Positions 22,501 to 28,785 of a stretch of DNA of 64,000 nt are shown piece after piece. A program made the translations under genes and the position numbers. The notes under the pieces were generated by a model, which did no database searches, had not been told where the DNA came from, and worked only from the letters and a program-made list of their open reading frames with translations. The first letter of the stretch is position 1. Every line of letters begins with the position of its first letter. Location of the stretch: positions 5,687,362-5,751,361 of the forward strand of contig NC_069105.1 in the NCBI RefSeq assembly GCF_947172395.1, given 5' to 3'. This DNA comes from Bicyclus anynana. Lineage: Eukaryota > Arthropoda > Insecta > Lepidoptera > Nymphalidae.

Positions 22501-25041
22501 AAAACTTAAAACTAAACTTTTATATTCAGTAATAAGGAAAAGAACTGACCTAATAAAGGTCTCCCACTCAGCATAAAGCTGCAGCTAGCTGCAGGCTAGG
22601 CTTGCTGGTTTGATAATAATTTGTGGTTTTACTCAATGACATTTAAACTAATAGACATCTTACACATTAATAAGCTCAATAAGTTCTTAACCCAGGATAT
22701 AACCAAATATATCCAGGACCTGGTTGCCCAAAGCCACAAAGGGTAACCACTGGTCCAAGGACGCAGTTTTCTAGATAATATGCTGTATTTTGAAGAACCA
22801 TACTCAATAATTACTTTGTTGGACGAACTCCATCCTAAAGACTCTTGGCTTCAGTTACTGTCAATGCAATTAATTACCTTATCGTGTGAATTCTTCATAT
22901 TTTGAAGGGCGTGGGCGAGGTGGGCGCCTGCATGCCCACGGTGGCACTTTTTAAGCCCTGCGGCGAAGAGAGCAAGCCTCAAGTGCCTGAAGGACAAGAG
23001 AAAAAGGGCGAAGATATGCCTTGCTTCAAAAAGTTAGTGCGAAACCGAGTTCATCCTCTTTCTGTCATTTGTTTGTATCTCTAAGACTATTGAAAAGATT
23101 TTGATGTTGCTGAAAGATTCTTAATAGGTCCACAGCAGTATCACAGCGGACTCCAAAATCTATGATAAAGTCTATCCCTAAGCCGAAACGCTTCGTTCGA
23201 CTCCAAAGGCCATAGACTACGTATAGATGCAGATAACTGCGATGCCTAGCAGTTCTGTGACAAAAGGGTAAAGGAGGAACTACTCGTAGATCTAAAGTTC
23301 CTGGGAGTACTCTCTGAAATAATTCTTCTAAGTGATTTTCAGTGCCTGTATGATATACATAATATCTATAATACGTGATGAATCAGCTCCAAGTAACGTA
23401 ATAAATCGGGGACCTATTCTTTGCTGTGGAATACGCAACGTAATCTTTGACCTATTGATGAGGGTCTATTTTCTGTAAAGGGCCGATGAGTACAAGAGTC
23501 GATACAAGCGCGGCATGCTGTTCTACCTGCGGGACGAGACCGTGGTGGGGATGGTGTTCTGGAACATTCCACCAGTTGACGACCGCTACGAGGCAGCTAC
23601 TGAGGTAATTAATACCTTTATAATGACAAACATTTTTTTTACGTAATATAGGCTTGACTACGATTAAGCCTGATGGAATGCATTAATGCGGTTGGAGCAC
23701 GCTTACCTAGAAGATGCCTATTCACACTTGCTTTGAAGGTGTTTCAATTATAAGTGTCAGGAAACACAAACGCTGGAAGGGCATACCAAATTTTTGCTGT
23801 GCTAATTAGAAATGTGGATGCTAATCGTTTCGTACGAGTGGACATCCATAATATATGGATACCACCGTTCGCGACGTCTTGCTGTTCTATGGTAGAAAGG
23901 AGAAAGAGGAACTAGATGGATGGATGAGTGACATATTAATAAATGAAAATAGAGAATAGTTGAAAAGCTTAAGTAGGTCGGACTAGATAGTTCGTAGAAT
24001 TGGCAATTATATGAAATGACGACCGATCACTGGGTGGACACCAAAGTTCGCGAGGAGCCTTCTTAGTTTTTTATTTTATTCAAACACATTCATTTCGGGA
24101 TATTCATTTTAATTACATGCTTATAAAGTTTTCTGCTTTTCATCCCTTTTACCAACCATTGCGTGATCGAATCAGAAACGAGGAATCAAAAATTAACCAA
24201 AGGTACTGACAGCTGCTCTGCTCAGTAAGTAATGAAGCTGAAGTGGCAACGGGCAGGCCAATTTATTGAAAAGCCGATGGATGTTGGAGTCTAAAGTGGT
24301 AGTAGAATAGCGACCCTGCACTGAAAAGTCCAGAGTTAGTTGGTCGACCCTCAACTTGGTGGACCGATGACATCAAGCGGATTTCAGGGAGTCGCTGGCA
24401 GCTCGAGACCGTGGTGTTTGGAAGTCCATGCAAGAGGCCTATGTCCAGCAGTGGACATCTATCAGCTGTTAATAATGATGAATTGATGATGGTCGCTCAA
24501 CGTTCTGATCCATACATTTCCCAATATGGCTTGAGTATTTCCATCGCAGGTTCTCCGAGCCCGGCCGTCGTACAAAGACATCAACATCATCGCCGGCCTG
24601 TTCGGTTTCCCAGAGACCCAGTGTGACTACCTCAGTGAGGCGGAGAAGGTGGATCCCGCCCCGTGCATCCAGAAGTGAGTGACCATTGACCAATTAATTA
24701 TATCTAGCGTAGTTTAAACTAGCCGATGCCCCGCGTTTTTTCCGTTGGGAATATGCCTGTCACACTCACATAACTTGGCTTTTTAGTGGTAAAAGAATAT
24801 TCGAAATCGTTTTTAATGTAGATTCAGAGATTACCCCTACAATACCATAAACTTTACCTCTTTGCCACATAATATTACTGTAGAATAACTTTCACCATGT
24901 CACACAGTATAAAAATGAAACCACAGCAATCTCCGTGCAACAGAAAACTTACAACTCATTCCAAAACTGTAATTTTCTTGGCAATGTTTGAATGTGAAGG
25001 TTTTAATGTAATTTTTTTGTTACAGTTGGCGTTTTCCGTGA
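10396..25041 (+). CDS. Divergent apoptosis-inducing-factor-like flavoprotein (AIFM1 family), 14 exons
   Basis: AIF proteins are FAD-dependent NADH oxidoreductases anchored in the mitochondrial inner membrane. Exons: 10396 or 10414-10557, 12007-12067, 12529-12756, 13925-14052, 14778-14965, 15994-16179, 17761-17922, 18640-18722, 20415-20540, 21349-21525, 22908-23032, 23481-23604, 24550-24674, 25026-25041; about 629 residues, near the 613 of human AIF. In order: Cys/Pro-rich N-terminus, membrane segment IYVWALLSFFGLMG, FAD motif YLIIGTGAAG, LPYNRMPMSKHMW (human LPYMRPPLSKELW), NAD motif VVILGGGFLGSE, AGDAASIY, C-terminal FYLRDETVVGMVFWN. All junctions are GT-AG and in phase except 12067/12529. 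By eye the equivalents of human K177, E314 and H454 are kept, but the W483 region is replaced, so this looks like a diverged paralog. Introns are full of SINEs and MITEs. Confidence 0.88.
10643..10952 (+). mobile_element. SINE family B (tRNA-derived), near full length
   Basis: The tRNA-like head GGCCTCCGTGGCGCAGTGGT (A box) and GGTTTCGATCC (B box) is followed by a body with GTCCAGGTCTGGCTGGTGGG, GATGTCGTGTAGAAACCGAA and CATCACTTACCATCAGGTGA, then an A-rich tail. This is the best copy of the family in the window. It lies in intron 1 of the AIF-like gene. Confidence 0.85.
11030..11410 (+). mobile_element. LINE ORF2 C-terminal fragment
   Basis: Broken plus-strand reading frames give KVASLSVSYKILFRDCAQEL, FELAPPSPFYHRTASH, and later RMVRIWNSLLRSVFP. 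This pattern is the C-terminal tail of non-LTR retrotransposon polyproteins common in Lepidoptera. Stops and shifts show it is dead. Confidence 0.55.
11513..11775 (+). mobile_element. SINE family A (tRNA-derived)
   Basis: Family A is the commonest repeat here. It has a tRNA-like head with A-box GCCCAGTGGATATGAC and B-box GGTTCGAATCC, then GCATGCACCTCCAACTTTTC, AATTCTCTGCGTGTGTGAAG, CAGCGTGGTGGACTATTG and GCTCAGCAGTGAGCCGAATA, and a GATGAT-rich tail. This copy lacks part of the middle (the AAACGGTGAAGGAAAAACAT block). Confidence 0.85.
11785..11945 (+). mobile_element. Helitron-like fragment (type 3)
   Basis: It reads AAAGAGGTAATGTTTGTGAG, then CTATATTTTATCACGTATG and GCCGCGGGGCGTCTTA. A related start lies at 20130-20300; reversed copies are at 24717-24895 and 43911-44123. 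It is diverged. Confidence 0.45.
12007..12067 (+). CDS. AIF-like gene, short exon after the membrane segment
   Basis: It follows TTTTTCACAG and ends at a GTAAGT donor. Read in phase with the preceding exon it gives IYQLFLWKEYRDKIHSAIQK, a basic stretch typical after a membrane helix. It ends one base into a codon, whereas the next exon (12529) starts in phase 0. A microexon, a sequencing indel in the A-run at 12062-12066, or a real lesion could explain this. Confidence 0.65.
12140..12478. mobile_element. hAT-type non-autonomous element with 8-bp target duplication
   Basis: The element begins CAGCGGTTCCCGAA, and the reverse complement of its end begins CATCGGTGCCCAAA. The flanks are TTGTAGAC at 12132-12139 and again at 12479-12486, an exact 8-bp target duplication, as expected for hAT transposons. 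It is 339 bp with no transposase. It sits in the 461-bp intron before the FAD-binding exon. Confidence 0.85.
12529..12756 (+). CDS. AIF-like gene, FAD-binding exon
   Basis: It follows TTGTTTAG, is 76 codons long and ends at AAG|GTATAC in phase 0. It contains the basic linker GQGRPRRKVKRPFH and the beta-alpha-beta dinucleotide motif YLIIGTGAAGWAAYRAI (Gly-x-Gly-x-x-Gly), the FAD-binding Rossmann start of AIF-type reductases. Human AIF has GGGTAA at the same place. Confidence 0.85.
12765..13125 (-). mobile_element. RTE-clade LINE 3' end, minus orientation
   Basis: The minus strand gives LGVSLRDRIRNQEIRRRTKD and RVAKLKWQWAGHIVRRADGR, an RTE-type C-terminus. It is followed immediately on the plus strand by another piece of the same kind of element (13135-13260). 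Confidence 0.7.
13135..13262 (+). mobile_element. RTE-clade LINE RT fragment, plus orientation
   Basis: Plus-strand frame VFEQCVLPVMSYGSETWSLT, then FRVTQRAMERVF. This is the RT thumb segment normally located just upstream of the 12765-13125 sequence, but here in opposite orientation. This implies inversion or two insertions. Confidence 0.65.
13380..13448 (+). mobile_element. SINE family A, 3' tail fragment
   Basis: It carries CCCCTCTCATTCTGAGAGGA, then AACAGTGAGCCGAGCATGGG and GATGATGG. Only the last 65 bases of the family consensus are present. Confidence 0.6.
13555..13800 (+). repeat. Dispersed repeat of AACGCAAAAAGAGGGG type
   Basis: It contains AACGCAAAAAGAGGGGTG, TTATAAGTTTGACGTGTCTG and AAACGGATGAAGCGATTTTA. 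I know this combination as a common dispersed repeat in butterfly and moth genomes. No second full copy is seen in this window. Confidence 0.4.
13925..14052 (+). CDS. AIF-like gene exon with LPYNRMPMSK motif
   Basis: It follows TTTTTTTAG and reads VFFITKEDCLPYNRMPMSKH, then MWWNPAPPDMM, ending two bases into a Thr codon at a GTAGGC donor. The motif matches the AIF segment that contributes a Lys (human K177) to the flavin pocket; the Lys is present. Confidence 0.85.
14085..14602. mobile_element. Small TIR repeat (copy 1) interrupted by SINE A
   Basis: The ends AGCAGTGGCGACGGATG and GCGTCACCGCTATT are imperfect inverted repeats. A second copy at 51250-51830 has the same order of segments (ATTTAGATGAAGGTAAGCCG, then AAAGAAAAGGAAATT, then AATGAATATGCATGGATTTT) and no SINE. 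Here AAGCCGT is repeated on both sides of the SINE A insertion, a probable target duplication. Confidence 0.65.
14136..14452 (+). mobile_element. SINE family A, near full length
   Basis: The head GAGCCGTGATAGCCCAGAGG and B-box GGTTCGAATCC are intact, and the body runs to ATATGGGTTGATATTGATGA. It is nested in the TIR repeat of 14085-14602. Confidence 0.85.
14778..14965 (+). CDS. AIF-like gene, middle exon of the FAD domain
   Basis: It follows TTCTTTCGTCAG, starts with the last base of a Thr codon and gives MYVAECKTFMDPITFYRK, later VDADDHVAWVKTICGEQ and YERCLIAVG. This parallels human AIF from its IYFQPPSFY region to YEKCLIATGG. It is markedly GC-rich against its AT-rich introns. Confidence 0.85.
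14988..15070 (+). repeat. Dispersed repeat fragment with GGGTTCCGTAGC motif
   Basis: It contains TAGGGTTCCGTAGCTCAAAA and AAAACGGAACC, then GTTCGTCTGTC. Similar pieces are at 26950-27005 and, reversed, at 57375-57470. Confidence 0.4.
15600..15930 (-). mobile_element. SINE family B, near full length
   Basis: This is a minus-strand copy. The tRNA-like head is at the right end (CGCCACGGAGCC at 15910-15921, GGGGATCGAACCC near 15860) and the T-rich (A on minus) tail at 15602-15625. Confidence 0.85.
15994..16179 (+). CDS. AIF-like gene, NAD(P)-binding exon
   Basis: It follows TTTACTCAG and gives GAKAKNLEIFKSAPKFVRER, then RHVVILGGGFLGSELAWYLA, the second Rossmann motif; human AIF has SITIIGGGFLGSELA. 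The Glu equivalent to human E314 is present. The donor GTAAG directly abuts a TIR transposon (16184 onward). Confidence 0.88.
16184..16895. mobile_element. TIR element, split by a Helitron-like insertion
   Basis: The left end GGCTCCCGCACACGGGCCAC, then ACAACCACAAAACGCTGTTAC, pairs inverted with the right end near 16848-16895 (GTAACGGCGTTTGTGGCTGT, then GTGTGGCCCGTGTGTGGCGA). The interior is broken by the Helitron-like copy at 16258-16643. TAAG occurs at both edges and may be a target duplication. The left edge begins at the splice donor of the NAD exon. Confidence 0.6.
16258..16643 (+). mobile_element. Helitron-like element, type 1
   Basis: The start is TATCCTACTATAATATTATA and CGCGAAAGTTTGTATGGATG. 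The 3' end has a hairpin-forming ACGCGGACGAAGTCGCGAGC followed by GTCTGCTAGT, i.e. a CTAG+T terminus. It matches copies at 45563-45950 and 45958-46193. A 3' hairpin plus CTAG and the lack of TIRs are Helitron features. Confidence 0.7.
16905..17140 (+). repeat. Dispersed repeat (TATGTTTTTCGCGC type)
   Basis: ATTATGTTTTTTGCGCATAT, GAACGGATTTACAGTAATTA and GACGACTGTGAGACGCTGTT match 26495-26765 and, in part, 22270-22360. Class unknown. Confidence 0.5.
17258..17515 (+). mobile_element. SINE family B, 3'-truncated by a MITE
   Basis: The head GACGGCCTCCGTGGAGCAGT and body are present, but the copy stops after CCCGCTTCCATCTTAGATTG where the palindromic MITE begins at about 17516. Confidence 0.75.
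17516..17708. mobile_element. Palindromic MITE (family P), full copy
   Basis: The left arm (GATTCTCTTTCTACGATCGC, then TAACGCTTCGAAAA) is inverted on the right (TTTTCGAAGCGTTTGCGAT, then TGTAGAAAGAGAATCGACG) around a core with CCACGTGATCGAGTTATC. Other copies are at 43690-43854, 33212-33316, 30171-30222 and 7463-7558. It could fold into a long hairpin. Confidence 0.75.
17761..17922 (+). CDS. AIF-like gene exon (NAD domain, acidic insert)
   Basis: It follows ACGTCAATAG and reads SKEGEHIQHAEEEEPVQLVQ, then GVVPEYLAEWATEKIKCEGV. The second part parallels human AIF ILPEYLSNWTMEKVRREGV. The acidic stretch replaces the short human linker. It ends one base into a codon at a GTGAGC donor. Confidence 0.85.
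18640..18722 (+). CDS. AIF-like gene, short exon
   Basis: It follows CCGTTCGCAG and reads TQVYDAFESPDGRLQLTLSN, then GSSIITDY, ending at a GTTAGT donor in phase 0. It precedes VLVAVGTEP of the next exon, as human KLLIKLKDG precedes DHIVAAVGLEP. Confidence 0.8.
18795..19155 (+). mobile_element. RTE-clade LINE 3' end, plus orientation
   Basis: AGAGTCACACAGCGGGCGAT opens the copy. The frame gives GVSLRDRIRNEEIRRRTKV-like sequence and later TRWTDDIKRVAGIRRMQAAQ, broken by substitutions. The 3' end has CCTATGTCCTGATGATGGTG. Confidence 0.7.
19160..19350 (-). mobile_element. SINE family E (tRNA-derived)
   Basis: The minus strand has an A-box-like TGGTTCAGTGATTAGGC and the B-box GGTTCGAATCCTGGGTCAC, followed by a body with TTTCTTTCTAAGAAATTCTC. 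The copy at 49360-49612 shares the head layout and a similar body. Confidence 0.6.
19351..20129. other. Intron sequence without recognised features
   Basis: AT-rich intron DNA of the AIF-like gene. No repeats were matched within the window apart from short homopolymers. Confidence 0.5.
20130..20300 (+). mobile_element. Helitron-like fragment (type 3), 5' part
   Basis: CTAATATTATAAAGAGATAA, GGATCTACTGAACCGATTTT and GGCTATATTTTATCCCAGTA follow the type 3 order. The 3' end with CTAG is missing. Confidence 0.5.
20415..20540 (+). CDS. AIF-like gene exon (VAVGTEPR)
   Basis: It follows TCTGCACAAG, is 42 codons in phase 0 and reads VLVAVGTEPREELAEPSYLE, then NGGFLVNTELEARTHLYV. Human AIF has VAAVGLEPN and GGFRVNAELQARSNIWV here, a close match. 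Confidence 0.88.
20825..21015 (-). mobile_element. RTE-clade LINE 3' end fragment
   Basis: It opens with ATCATTAACAGCCGATGGAC and ends near TTCCAACGTCCATTGGATCT, which is the family 3' end in minus orientation with internal deletions. Confidence 0.65.
21100..21345 (+). mobile_element. LINE 3'-end family with TGATT tail, plus orientation
   Basis: TTGAGTTTCTTGCCGGTATC, TGCCTTCCGAACCGGTGGTA and GTGCTTGTAAACTGAGCC lead into TGATTGATTTGATTGATTGA. The tail ends only a few bases before the acceptor of the next AIF-like exon (21348), so the insertion lies across the normal branch-site region. Confidence 0.8.
21349..21525 (+). CDS. AIF-like gene, second FAD-contact exon
   Basis: It follows GGTTCCAG, is 59 codons long and reads AGDAASIYSQWKDTRLRMEH, then GYIAGANMTGYWIPCNME. 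AGDAA contacts the flavin in the family, and Glu-His of MEH aligns with human E453-H454. After YW the human HQSMFWSDLG stretch is replaced by IPCNMEPHFK, so the Trp equivalent to human W483 is absent. Confidence 0.88.
21593..21832 (-). mobile_element. SINE family A, minus copy of an inverted pair
   Basis: ATCAACCCATATTCGGTTCA to ACTGAAAAGTTGGAGGTG, i.e. the family from tail to mid-head. It is directly followed by a plus-orientation piece (21833-21985). Confidence 0.85.
21833..21990 (+). mobile_element. SINE family A, plus copy of an inverted pair
   Basis: It starts inside the element at AGGAAACCTGCATGCCAGAG and runs to ATATGGGTTGATCATGATGA. The two pieces form an inverted repeat of about 150 bp. 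Confidence 0.85.
22265..22460 (+). repeat. Dispersed repeat (CTGCAAGAAGGGTTATG type), fragment
   Basis: CACGACTGCAAGAAGGGTTA and TTTTTCGCGCGTATGTTGTA match 26500-26540. The rest is unmatched. Confidence 0.45.
22908..23032 (+). CDS. AIF-like gene exon (start of C-terminal domain)
   Basis: It follows ATTTTGAAG and reads GVGEVGACMPTVALFKPCGE, then the charged linker PQVPEGQEKKGEDMPCFKK. The first part parallels human AIF [20 protein letters not shown]. The charged insert is in the place of the long low-complexity insert of mammalian AIF. It ends at AAAAA|GTTAGT. Confidence 0.82.
23481..23604 (+). CDS. AIF-like gene exon (FYLRDETVVG)
   Basis: It follows TTTCTGTAAAG and reads ADEYKSRYKRGMLFYLRDET, then VVGMVFWNIPPVDDRYEAAT. 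Human AIF has [20 protein letters not shown] in the same place, the core of the AIF C-terminal domain. Confidence 0.88.
23640..23910 (-). mobile_element. LINE ORF2 C-terminal fragment
   Basis: The minus strand reads, with stops, AKIWYALPAFVFPDTYN and FKASVNRHLLGKRAPT. The latter string recurs at 34950-35110 as FKARVNRHLLGKRAPT, so both are the same LINE family. Confidence 0.6.
24160..24480 (+). mobile_element. RTE-clade LINE 3' end, plus orientation
   Basis: It runs from GCGTGATCGAATCAGAAACG to CCAGCAGTGGACATCTATCA. It is degraded with deletions and ends about 70 bp before the next AIF-like exon. Confidence 0.65.
24550..24674 (+). CDS. AIF-like gene, penultimate exon
   Basis: It follows TTCCATCGCAG and reads VLRARPSYKDINIIAGLFGF, then PETQCDYLSEAEKVDPAPC and IQ. 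It matches the AIF C-terminal end in position (human ...DLNEVAKLFNI). A strong GTGAGT donor splits the last codon. Without splicing, a TGA at 24676-24678 would end the protein at IQK. Confidence 0.82.
24717..24895 (-). mobile_element. Helitron-like fragment (type 3), minus
   Basis: ACTAGCCGATGCCCCGCGTT opens it (CTAGT terminus on the minus strand), and CTTTACCTCTTTGCCACATA lies near its 5' end. It lies in the last intron of the AIF-like gene. Confidence 0.5.
25026..25041 (+). CDS. AIF-like gene, short terminal exon
   Basis: The strong acceptor TTTTTTTGTTACAG joins in phase to give N-W-R-F-P and TGA (25039-25041). The preceding donor is also strong, so this ending is preferred over the read-through stop. 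A 3' UTR with ATTAAA near 25128 follows. Confidence 0.6.
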
Positions 25042-25290
25042 ACATTTTATTTTTTTGAGTCGAGAGATATTATGTGTTGAAAGAAAATAATGTAACAGAA
25101 CTATGAAAAATATATTTAAGTAAAGTATTAAAAACTATTATATTATCGTTGAGGTTTTATTTCGTAGTTTTAGTTTTATCAACATCGGCTTATTTTTACT
25201 GGTCGCTATCTTGCAATCATTCTATTTTAACACAGTTGAGAATTTTCTGAAAATTGTTACGTTTTTACCAACATTTGGGTTCAAATAAAA

Positions 25291-25398
25291 TATACAGGAT
25301 GTCCCGTAAATAGTACGAGCTAAATTGTGTTATTAATAGGCTTTGATGTTAGCTATCACCTGTAGAGTATGTCGTAATATTTATGGACATCCTGTATA
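25291..25398. mobile_element. MITE, mariner-like TIRs
   Basis: TATACAGGATGTCCCGTAAA is inverted as TTTATGGACATCCTGTATA over 108 bp. ACAGGNTGTCC-type ends flanked by TA suggest a Tc1/mariner derivative. It lies just past the AIF-like 3' end. Confidence 0.7.
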
Positions 25399-25902
25399 TA
25401 GAAGAGAAAGGTCACTTATCACGAAATCTCGAAAACTGCTTGACGCAGAAAGATCAAAATTTTGCAGGAAGGTAGTTCTTAGTAGAACTATAAAAACGTA
25501 TTTTGCGACAGGGCCGGATTAAAGAGGTCTAAGCGGACGTCCGCTAGTCTTAGTATACCTGATAATAAAAATGAAAAGCGCCAAATACTTTAGCTTTTCT
25601 ACGGCTTTAGTTCCTGCTTAAAGGGAAATTAATTTTGGTAAATGAAAATTATAACTTGAACCCGTATAAATTATTAAGTTAGGAAATTAGTTGAGTTTTC
25701 TAATTTTAATTTGGAGATTGAGCGGTGTGAGCAAAGACGATGGATAAGTACACTCGATGCATTGGCACGCAAGAAAAGTTGTAAATCTTTCCTATAAATA
25801 AAACTGTAACAAGTAAAGTTCTGTACATTGAAGATATTTTGAAATTTTTTATTGGAGAATTAAATTTTACAATTTTTAAGTTATACAAAAATCTATTTTG
25901 TA
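25399..25902. other. Intergenic DNA downstream of the AIF-like gene
   Basis: AT-rich with no coding region recognised. GCGGACGTCCGCTAGTC at about 25527 resembles a Helitron-like 3' end without the rest of the element. Confidence 0.45.
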
Positions 25903-25920
25903 CAGTTTAGTCCTACCTTC

Positions 25921-26056
25921 CTAGATCGGTGAAGGAAAACATCGTGAGGAAACCTGCATACCAGAGAATTTCTTAATTCTCTGCGTGTGTGAAGTCTGCC
26001 AATCCGCATTGGGCCAGCGTGGTGGACTATTGGCCTAACCCTTCTCATTCCGAGAG
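25921..26056 (+). mobile_element. SINE family A, truncated at both ends, with flanking direct repeat
   Basis: It runs from CGGTGAAGGAAAACATCGTG to CATTCCGAGAGGAGTCCTAC. ACAGTTTAGTCCTACC (25904-25919) on the left and GCAGTTTAGTCGTACC (26074-26089) on the right look like a diverged target duplication. Confidence 0.7.
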
Positions 26057-26494
26057 GAGTCCTACTTTCAGTGCAGTTTAGTCGTACCATATGCTGAAAA
26101 ATTACTTAAGCATTGATTTTGTACTTGGTAATTATTTTAGGTTTTTATACTACACAGTAAGTTTTTTCCAAAAACGGAATAATTCTTTTTTTATGCTAAA
26201 CGATTTTTTTTGTATGTACTTTTAAACATTGAAAAAAAATGCGCTAGGCAAAGTTACCTAGCCTAAAAATATGTTTATTTAATAAGGATTCCAAAGATGT
26301 TAAGACATTAGTACATTATTTTCAAACACTTCGTCACAGTTGCAATTTTTGTTCCGATATGGGTTGATTATATAAAAATCGTTACTTATTAAAATTTGTT
26401 CATGTCACTTGAAACACAAAAGAATGTAGGTACATTGAATCATAAGATAAACACTTGAGATGATAAAAACAGCGTATCTATCACCCTTTTTACC

Positions 26495-26765
26495 CGACTG
26501 CAAGAAGGGTTATGTTTTTCGCGCGTATCTTGTATGTATGTATATATGTATGTATGTATGTATCTAATATTCATTATTACCTCATATCTTCCAAACCGCT
26601 GGTCGGATTTACGTAATTAAGATATCATTAGATTTGTCTTAATGACCCAAGTGTTCTTAGATAGGTGAAATTAAAAAAACAATAAGAAGACGACTGTGAG
26701 ACGCTATAGACTCGAGGTGAAAAAAAAATTTTTTTTTTAAATTGCAACATGGGTATCAAAATCAA
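26495..26765 (+). repeat. Dispersed repeat (CCCGACTGCAAGAAGGG type) with TGTA microsatellite
   Basis: ACCCGACTGCAAGAAGGGTT is followed by a TGTA/TATG run at about 26530-26562 and GACGACTGTGAGACGCTATA. It matches 16905-17140. Confidence 0.55.
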
Positions 26766-27114
26766 GGGCTTTTTGTGGGGAATTCAAAATGGTATATGAT
26801 AGCCATGTTAAAAAAAACTATAATTAGAAAAACGTTATTTATTAATTGTCTATACAAAATACGCGAGGCGGATGACTATAAGGTGCGAGGTTTATGAAGT
26901 GAAGTTATATAACACCTAAAATATACTAATCTAAATATATTGATTATAAAAATCGGACAAGTGCGAGTCAAATTCGCCCACTGAGGGTTCCGTAGATCTT
27001 TTTGAATATTTACTTTACCTCGGTTGGACGTAGGTATAAATTATTGTACTTTGTAACATGTAACCAACAAATTAATCCGAAATTCGCCATCCATCGTAAC
27101 TAAAAAGGTGTGAA

Positions 27115-27397
27115 ATAAATAAATTAATTAAACAAATAAAAAAACCCGACTGCATAAATTATACAAAAACTGAAAAGAAAAAAAAAACAAGGTCAGTCCA
27201 GAAGTGTAGAAAGCAATTAGAAAACAGTCGGGACCTGTAAAAAAATGTAGACGAAAATCATTCTATTCAATATAATAGGTCCCGACTGTTTTCTAATTGC
27301 TTTCTACACTTCTGGACTGAGCTTGTTTTTTTTTTCTTTTCAGTTTTTGTATAATTTATGCAGTCGGGTTTTTATTTTGTTTAATTAATTTATTTGA
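27115..27397. repeat. Near-perfect palindrome with arms of about 120 bp
   Basis: Left AACCCGACTGCATAAATTAT, then GTCCAGAAGTGTAGAAAGCA and ATTAGAAAACAGTCGGGACC, is repeated inverted from 27277 to 27397 with very few differences. The loop is about 35 bp. Class unknown; probably a foldback MITE. Confidence 0.8.
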
Positions 27398-27794
27398 GAT
27401 TTGAATAGCATATACTTATGACGTAACTAAAAGTGATTTTGGCCTATAATATTATCTTAAATCTAAACTAAAACAGTACTTCACAGAAAATCTCGTAAAA
27501 TTTTGTTAAAAGTTAGTCTTCAAAGTACATTAGCTTAATGACGCTTGCCCGAAAATTACAATTCGCTTACAAACTTTCGATGTCAAACAGGGATCCTACA
27601 AAGATTACATTTTGTAATTTAATTGTTTTCAAAGGATAATAATTATGGATAACTAAGTGTTTAAAGATAATGTTCGTTTAAAAAAATACAACTAACATTT
27701 AAACGCTTTAAAACAGACTGGTGGATCTAAGCTGCATATTCTATCACCTAGAAGGAGGTAGGCCTTGCCCTGTAATATCGTGTAAGAGGATGAT

Positions 27795-28122
27795 TTTTTT
27801 TTTATTGTTTACAAGTTAGCCCCTGATTACAATCTCATCTGATGGTAAGTGATAATGTAGTCTTAGATGGAAGTGGGCTAACTTGTAAGGAGGAGGATGA
27901 AAATCCACACCCCTTTCGGTTTCTACACGGCATCGTACCGGAACGCTAAATCGCTTGGCGATACGTTTTTGCCCGTAGGGTGGTAACTAGCCACGGCTGA
28001 AGCCTCCCACCAGCCAGACCTGGACCAATTAAGAAAATTTCAATCTGCCCAGCCGGGGATCGAACCCAGGACCTCCGTTTTGTAAATCCACCGCGCGTAC
28101 CACTGCGCCACGGAGGCCGTCA
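27795..28122 (-). mobile_element. SINE family B, full length, minus
   Basis: The tail is at 27795-27815, the body has CATCGTACCGGAACGCTAAA, and the head ends CCACTGCGCCACGGAGGCCG at 28099-28118. A family A copy starts next to it. Confidence 0.85.
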
Positions 28123-28134
28123 AAATGATTATGG

Positions 28135-28420
28135 ATGATAATGATGATGACATATTCGGCTCACTGTTGAACTCGAGCCTCCTCTCGGAATGAGAGGAGT
28201 TAGGCCAATATTCCACCACGATGGCCCAATGCGGATTGTCTGACTTCACATACGCAGATAAAAAAAATCTCAGGTAGGTTTCCTCACGCTGTTTTTCGTT
28301 CACCGTTTGAAACACGTGATATTTAATTTCTTGAAATGCGCACAATTCGATTCGAACCTACGCTCTCCGGGATCGGGGGCAGAGGTCATATCCACTGGGC
28401 TATCACGGTACCTTAATGCC
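28135..28420 (-). mobile_element. SINE family A, minus
   Basis: It runs from CATATTCGGCTCACTGTTGA to CACTGGGCTATCACGGTACC, with a 20-bp loss near the B box. Confidence 0.82.
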
Positions 28421-28559
28421 TACCACCTGATAAATGCCACCATGACCAAAATCCATAGACACCATATTTACCTGTAGACTGACTTCAGCTTTCATAAACG
28501 ACGAAGATGTGGTTATTACAGACTCAGAATAAGTTCTAAATTTAAATGCATTTTTTCAC

Positions 28560-28785
28560 ATATTCACAATTTTCTTTACAAGCCCTTGACTGCAATCTCA
28601 CCTTATGGTAAGTCATGATGCAATCTAAGATGGAAGCGGGGTATCTTGTTAAAAGTAAGATGAAAATCCACACCCCTTTCGGTTTCCACACGACATCGTA
28701 CTGGAACGCTAAATTGCTTGGCGGTACGTCTTTGACGGTAGGGTGGTAACTAGCACGGCCGAAGCTTCCCACCAGCAATAGCAAT
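28560..28785 (-). mobile_element. SINE family B, minus, lacking the tRNA head
   Basis: It runs from TTACAAGCCCTTGACTGCAA to CCGAAGCTTCCCACCAGC. The 5' head is absent, so it is 5'-truncated. Confidence 0.7.

Noticed and set aside
26520..26565. CRISPR-like or satellite array
   Set aside because: It is a short TGTA/TATG microsatellite without spacers, inside a dispersed repeat.
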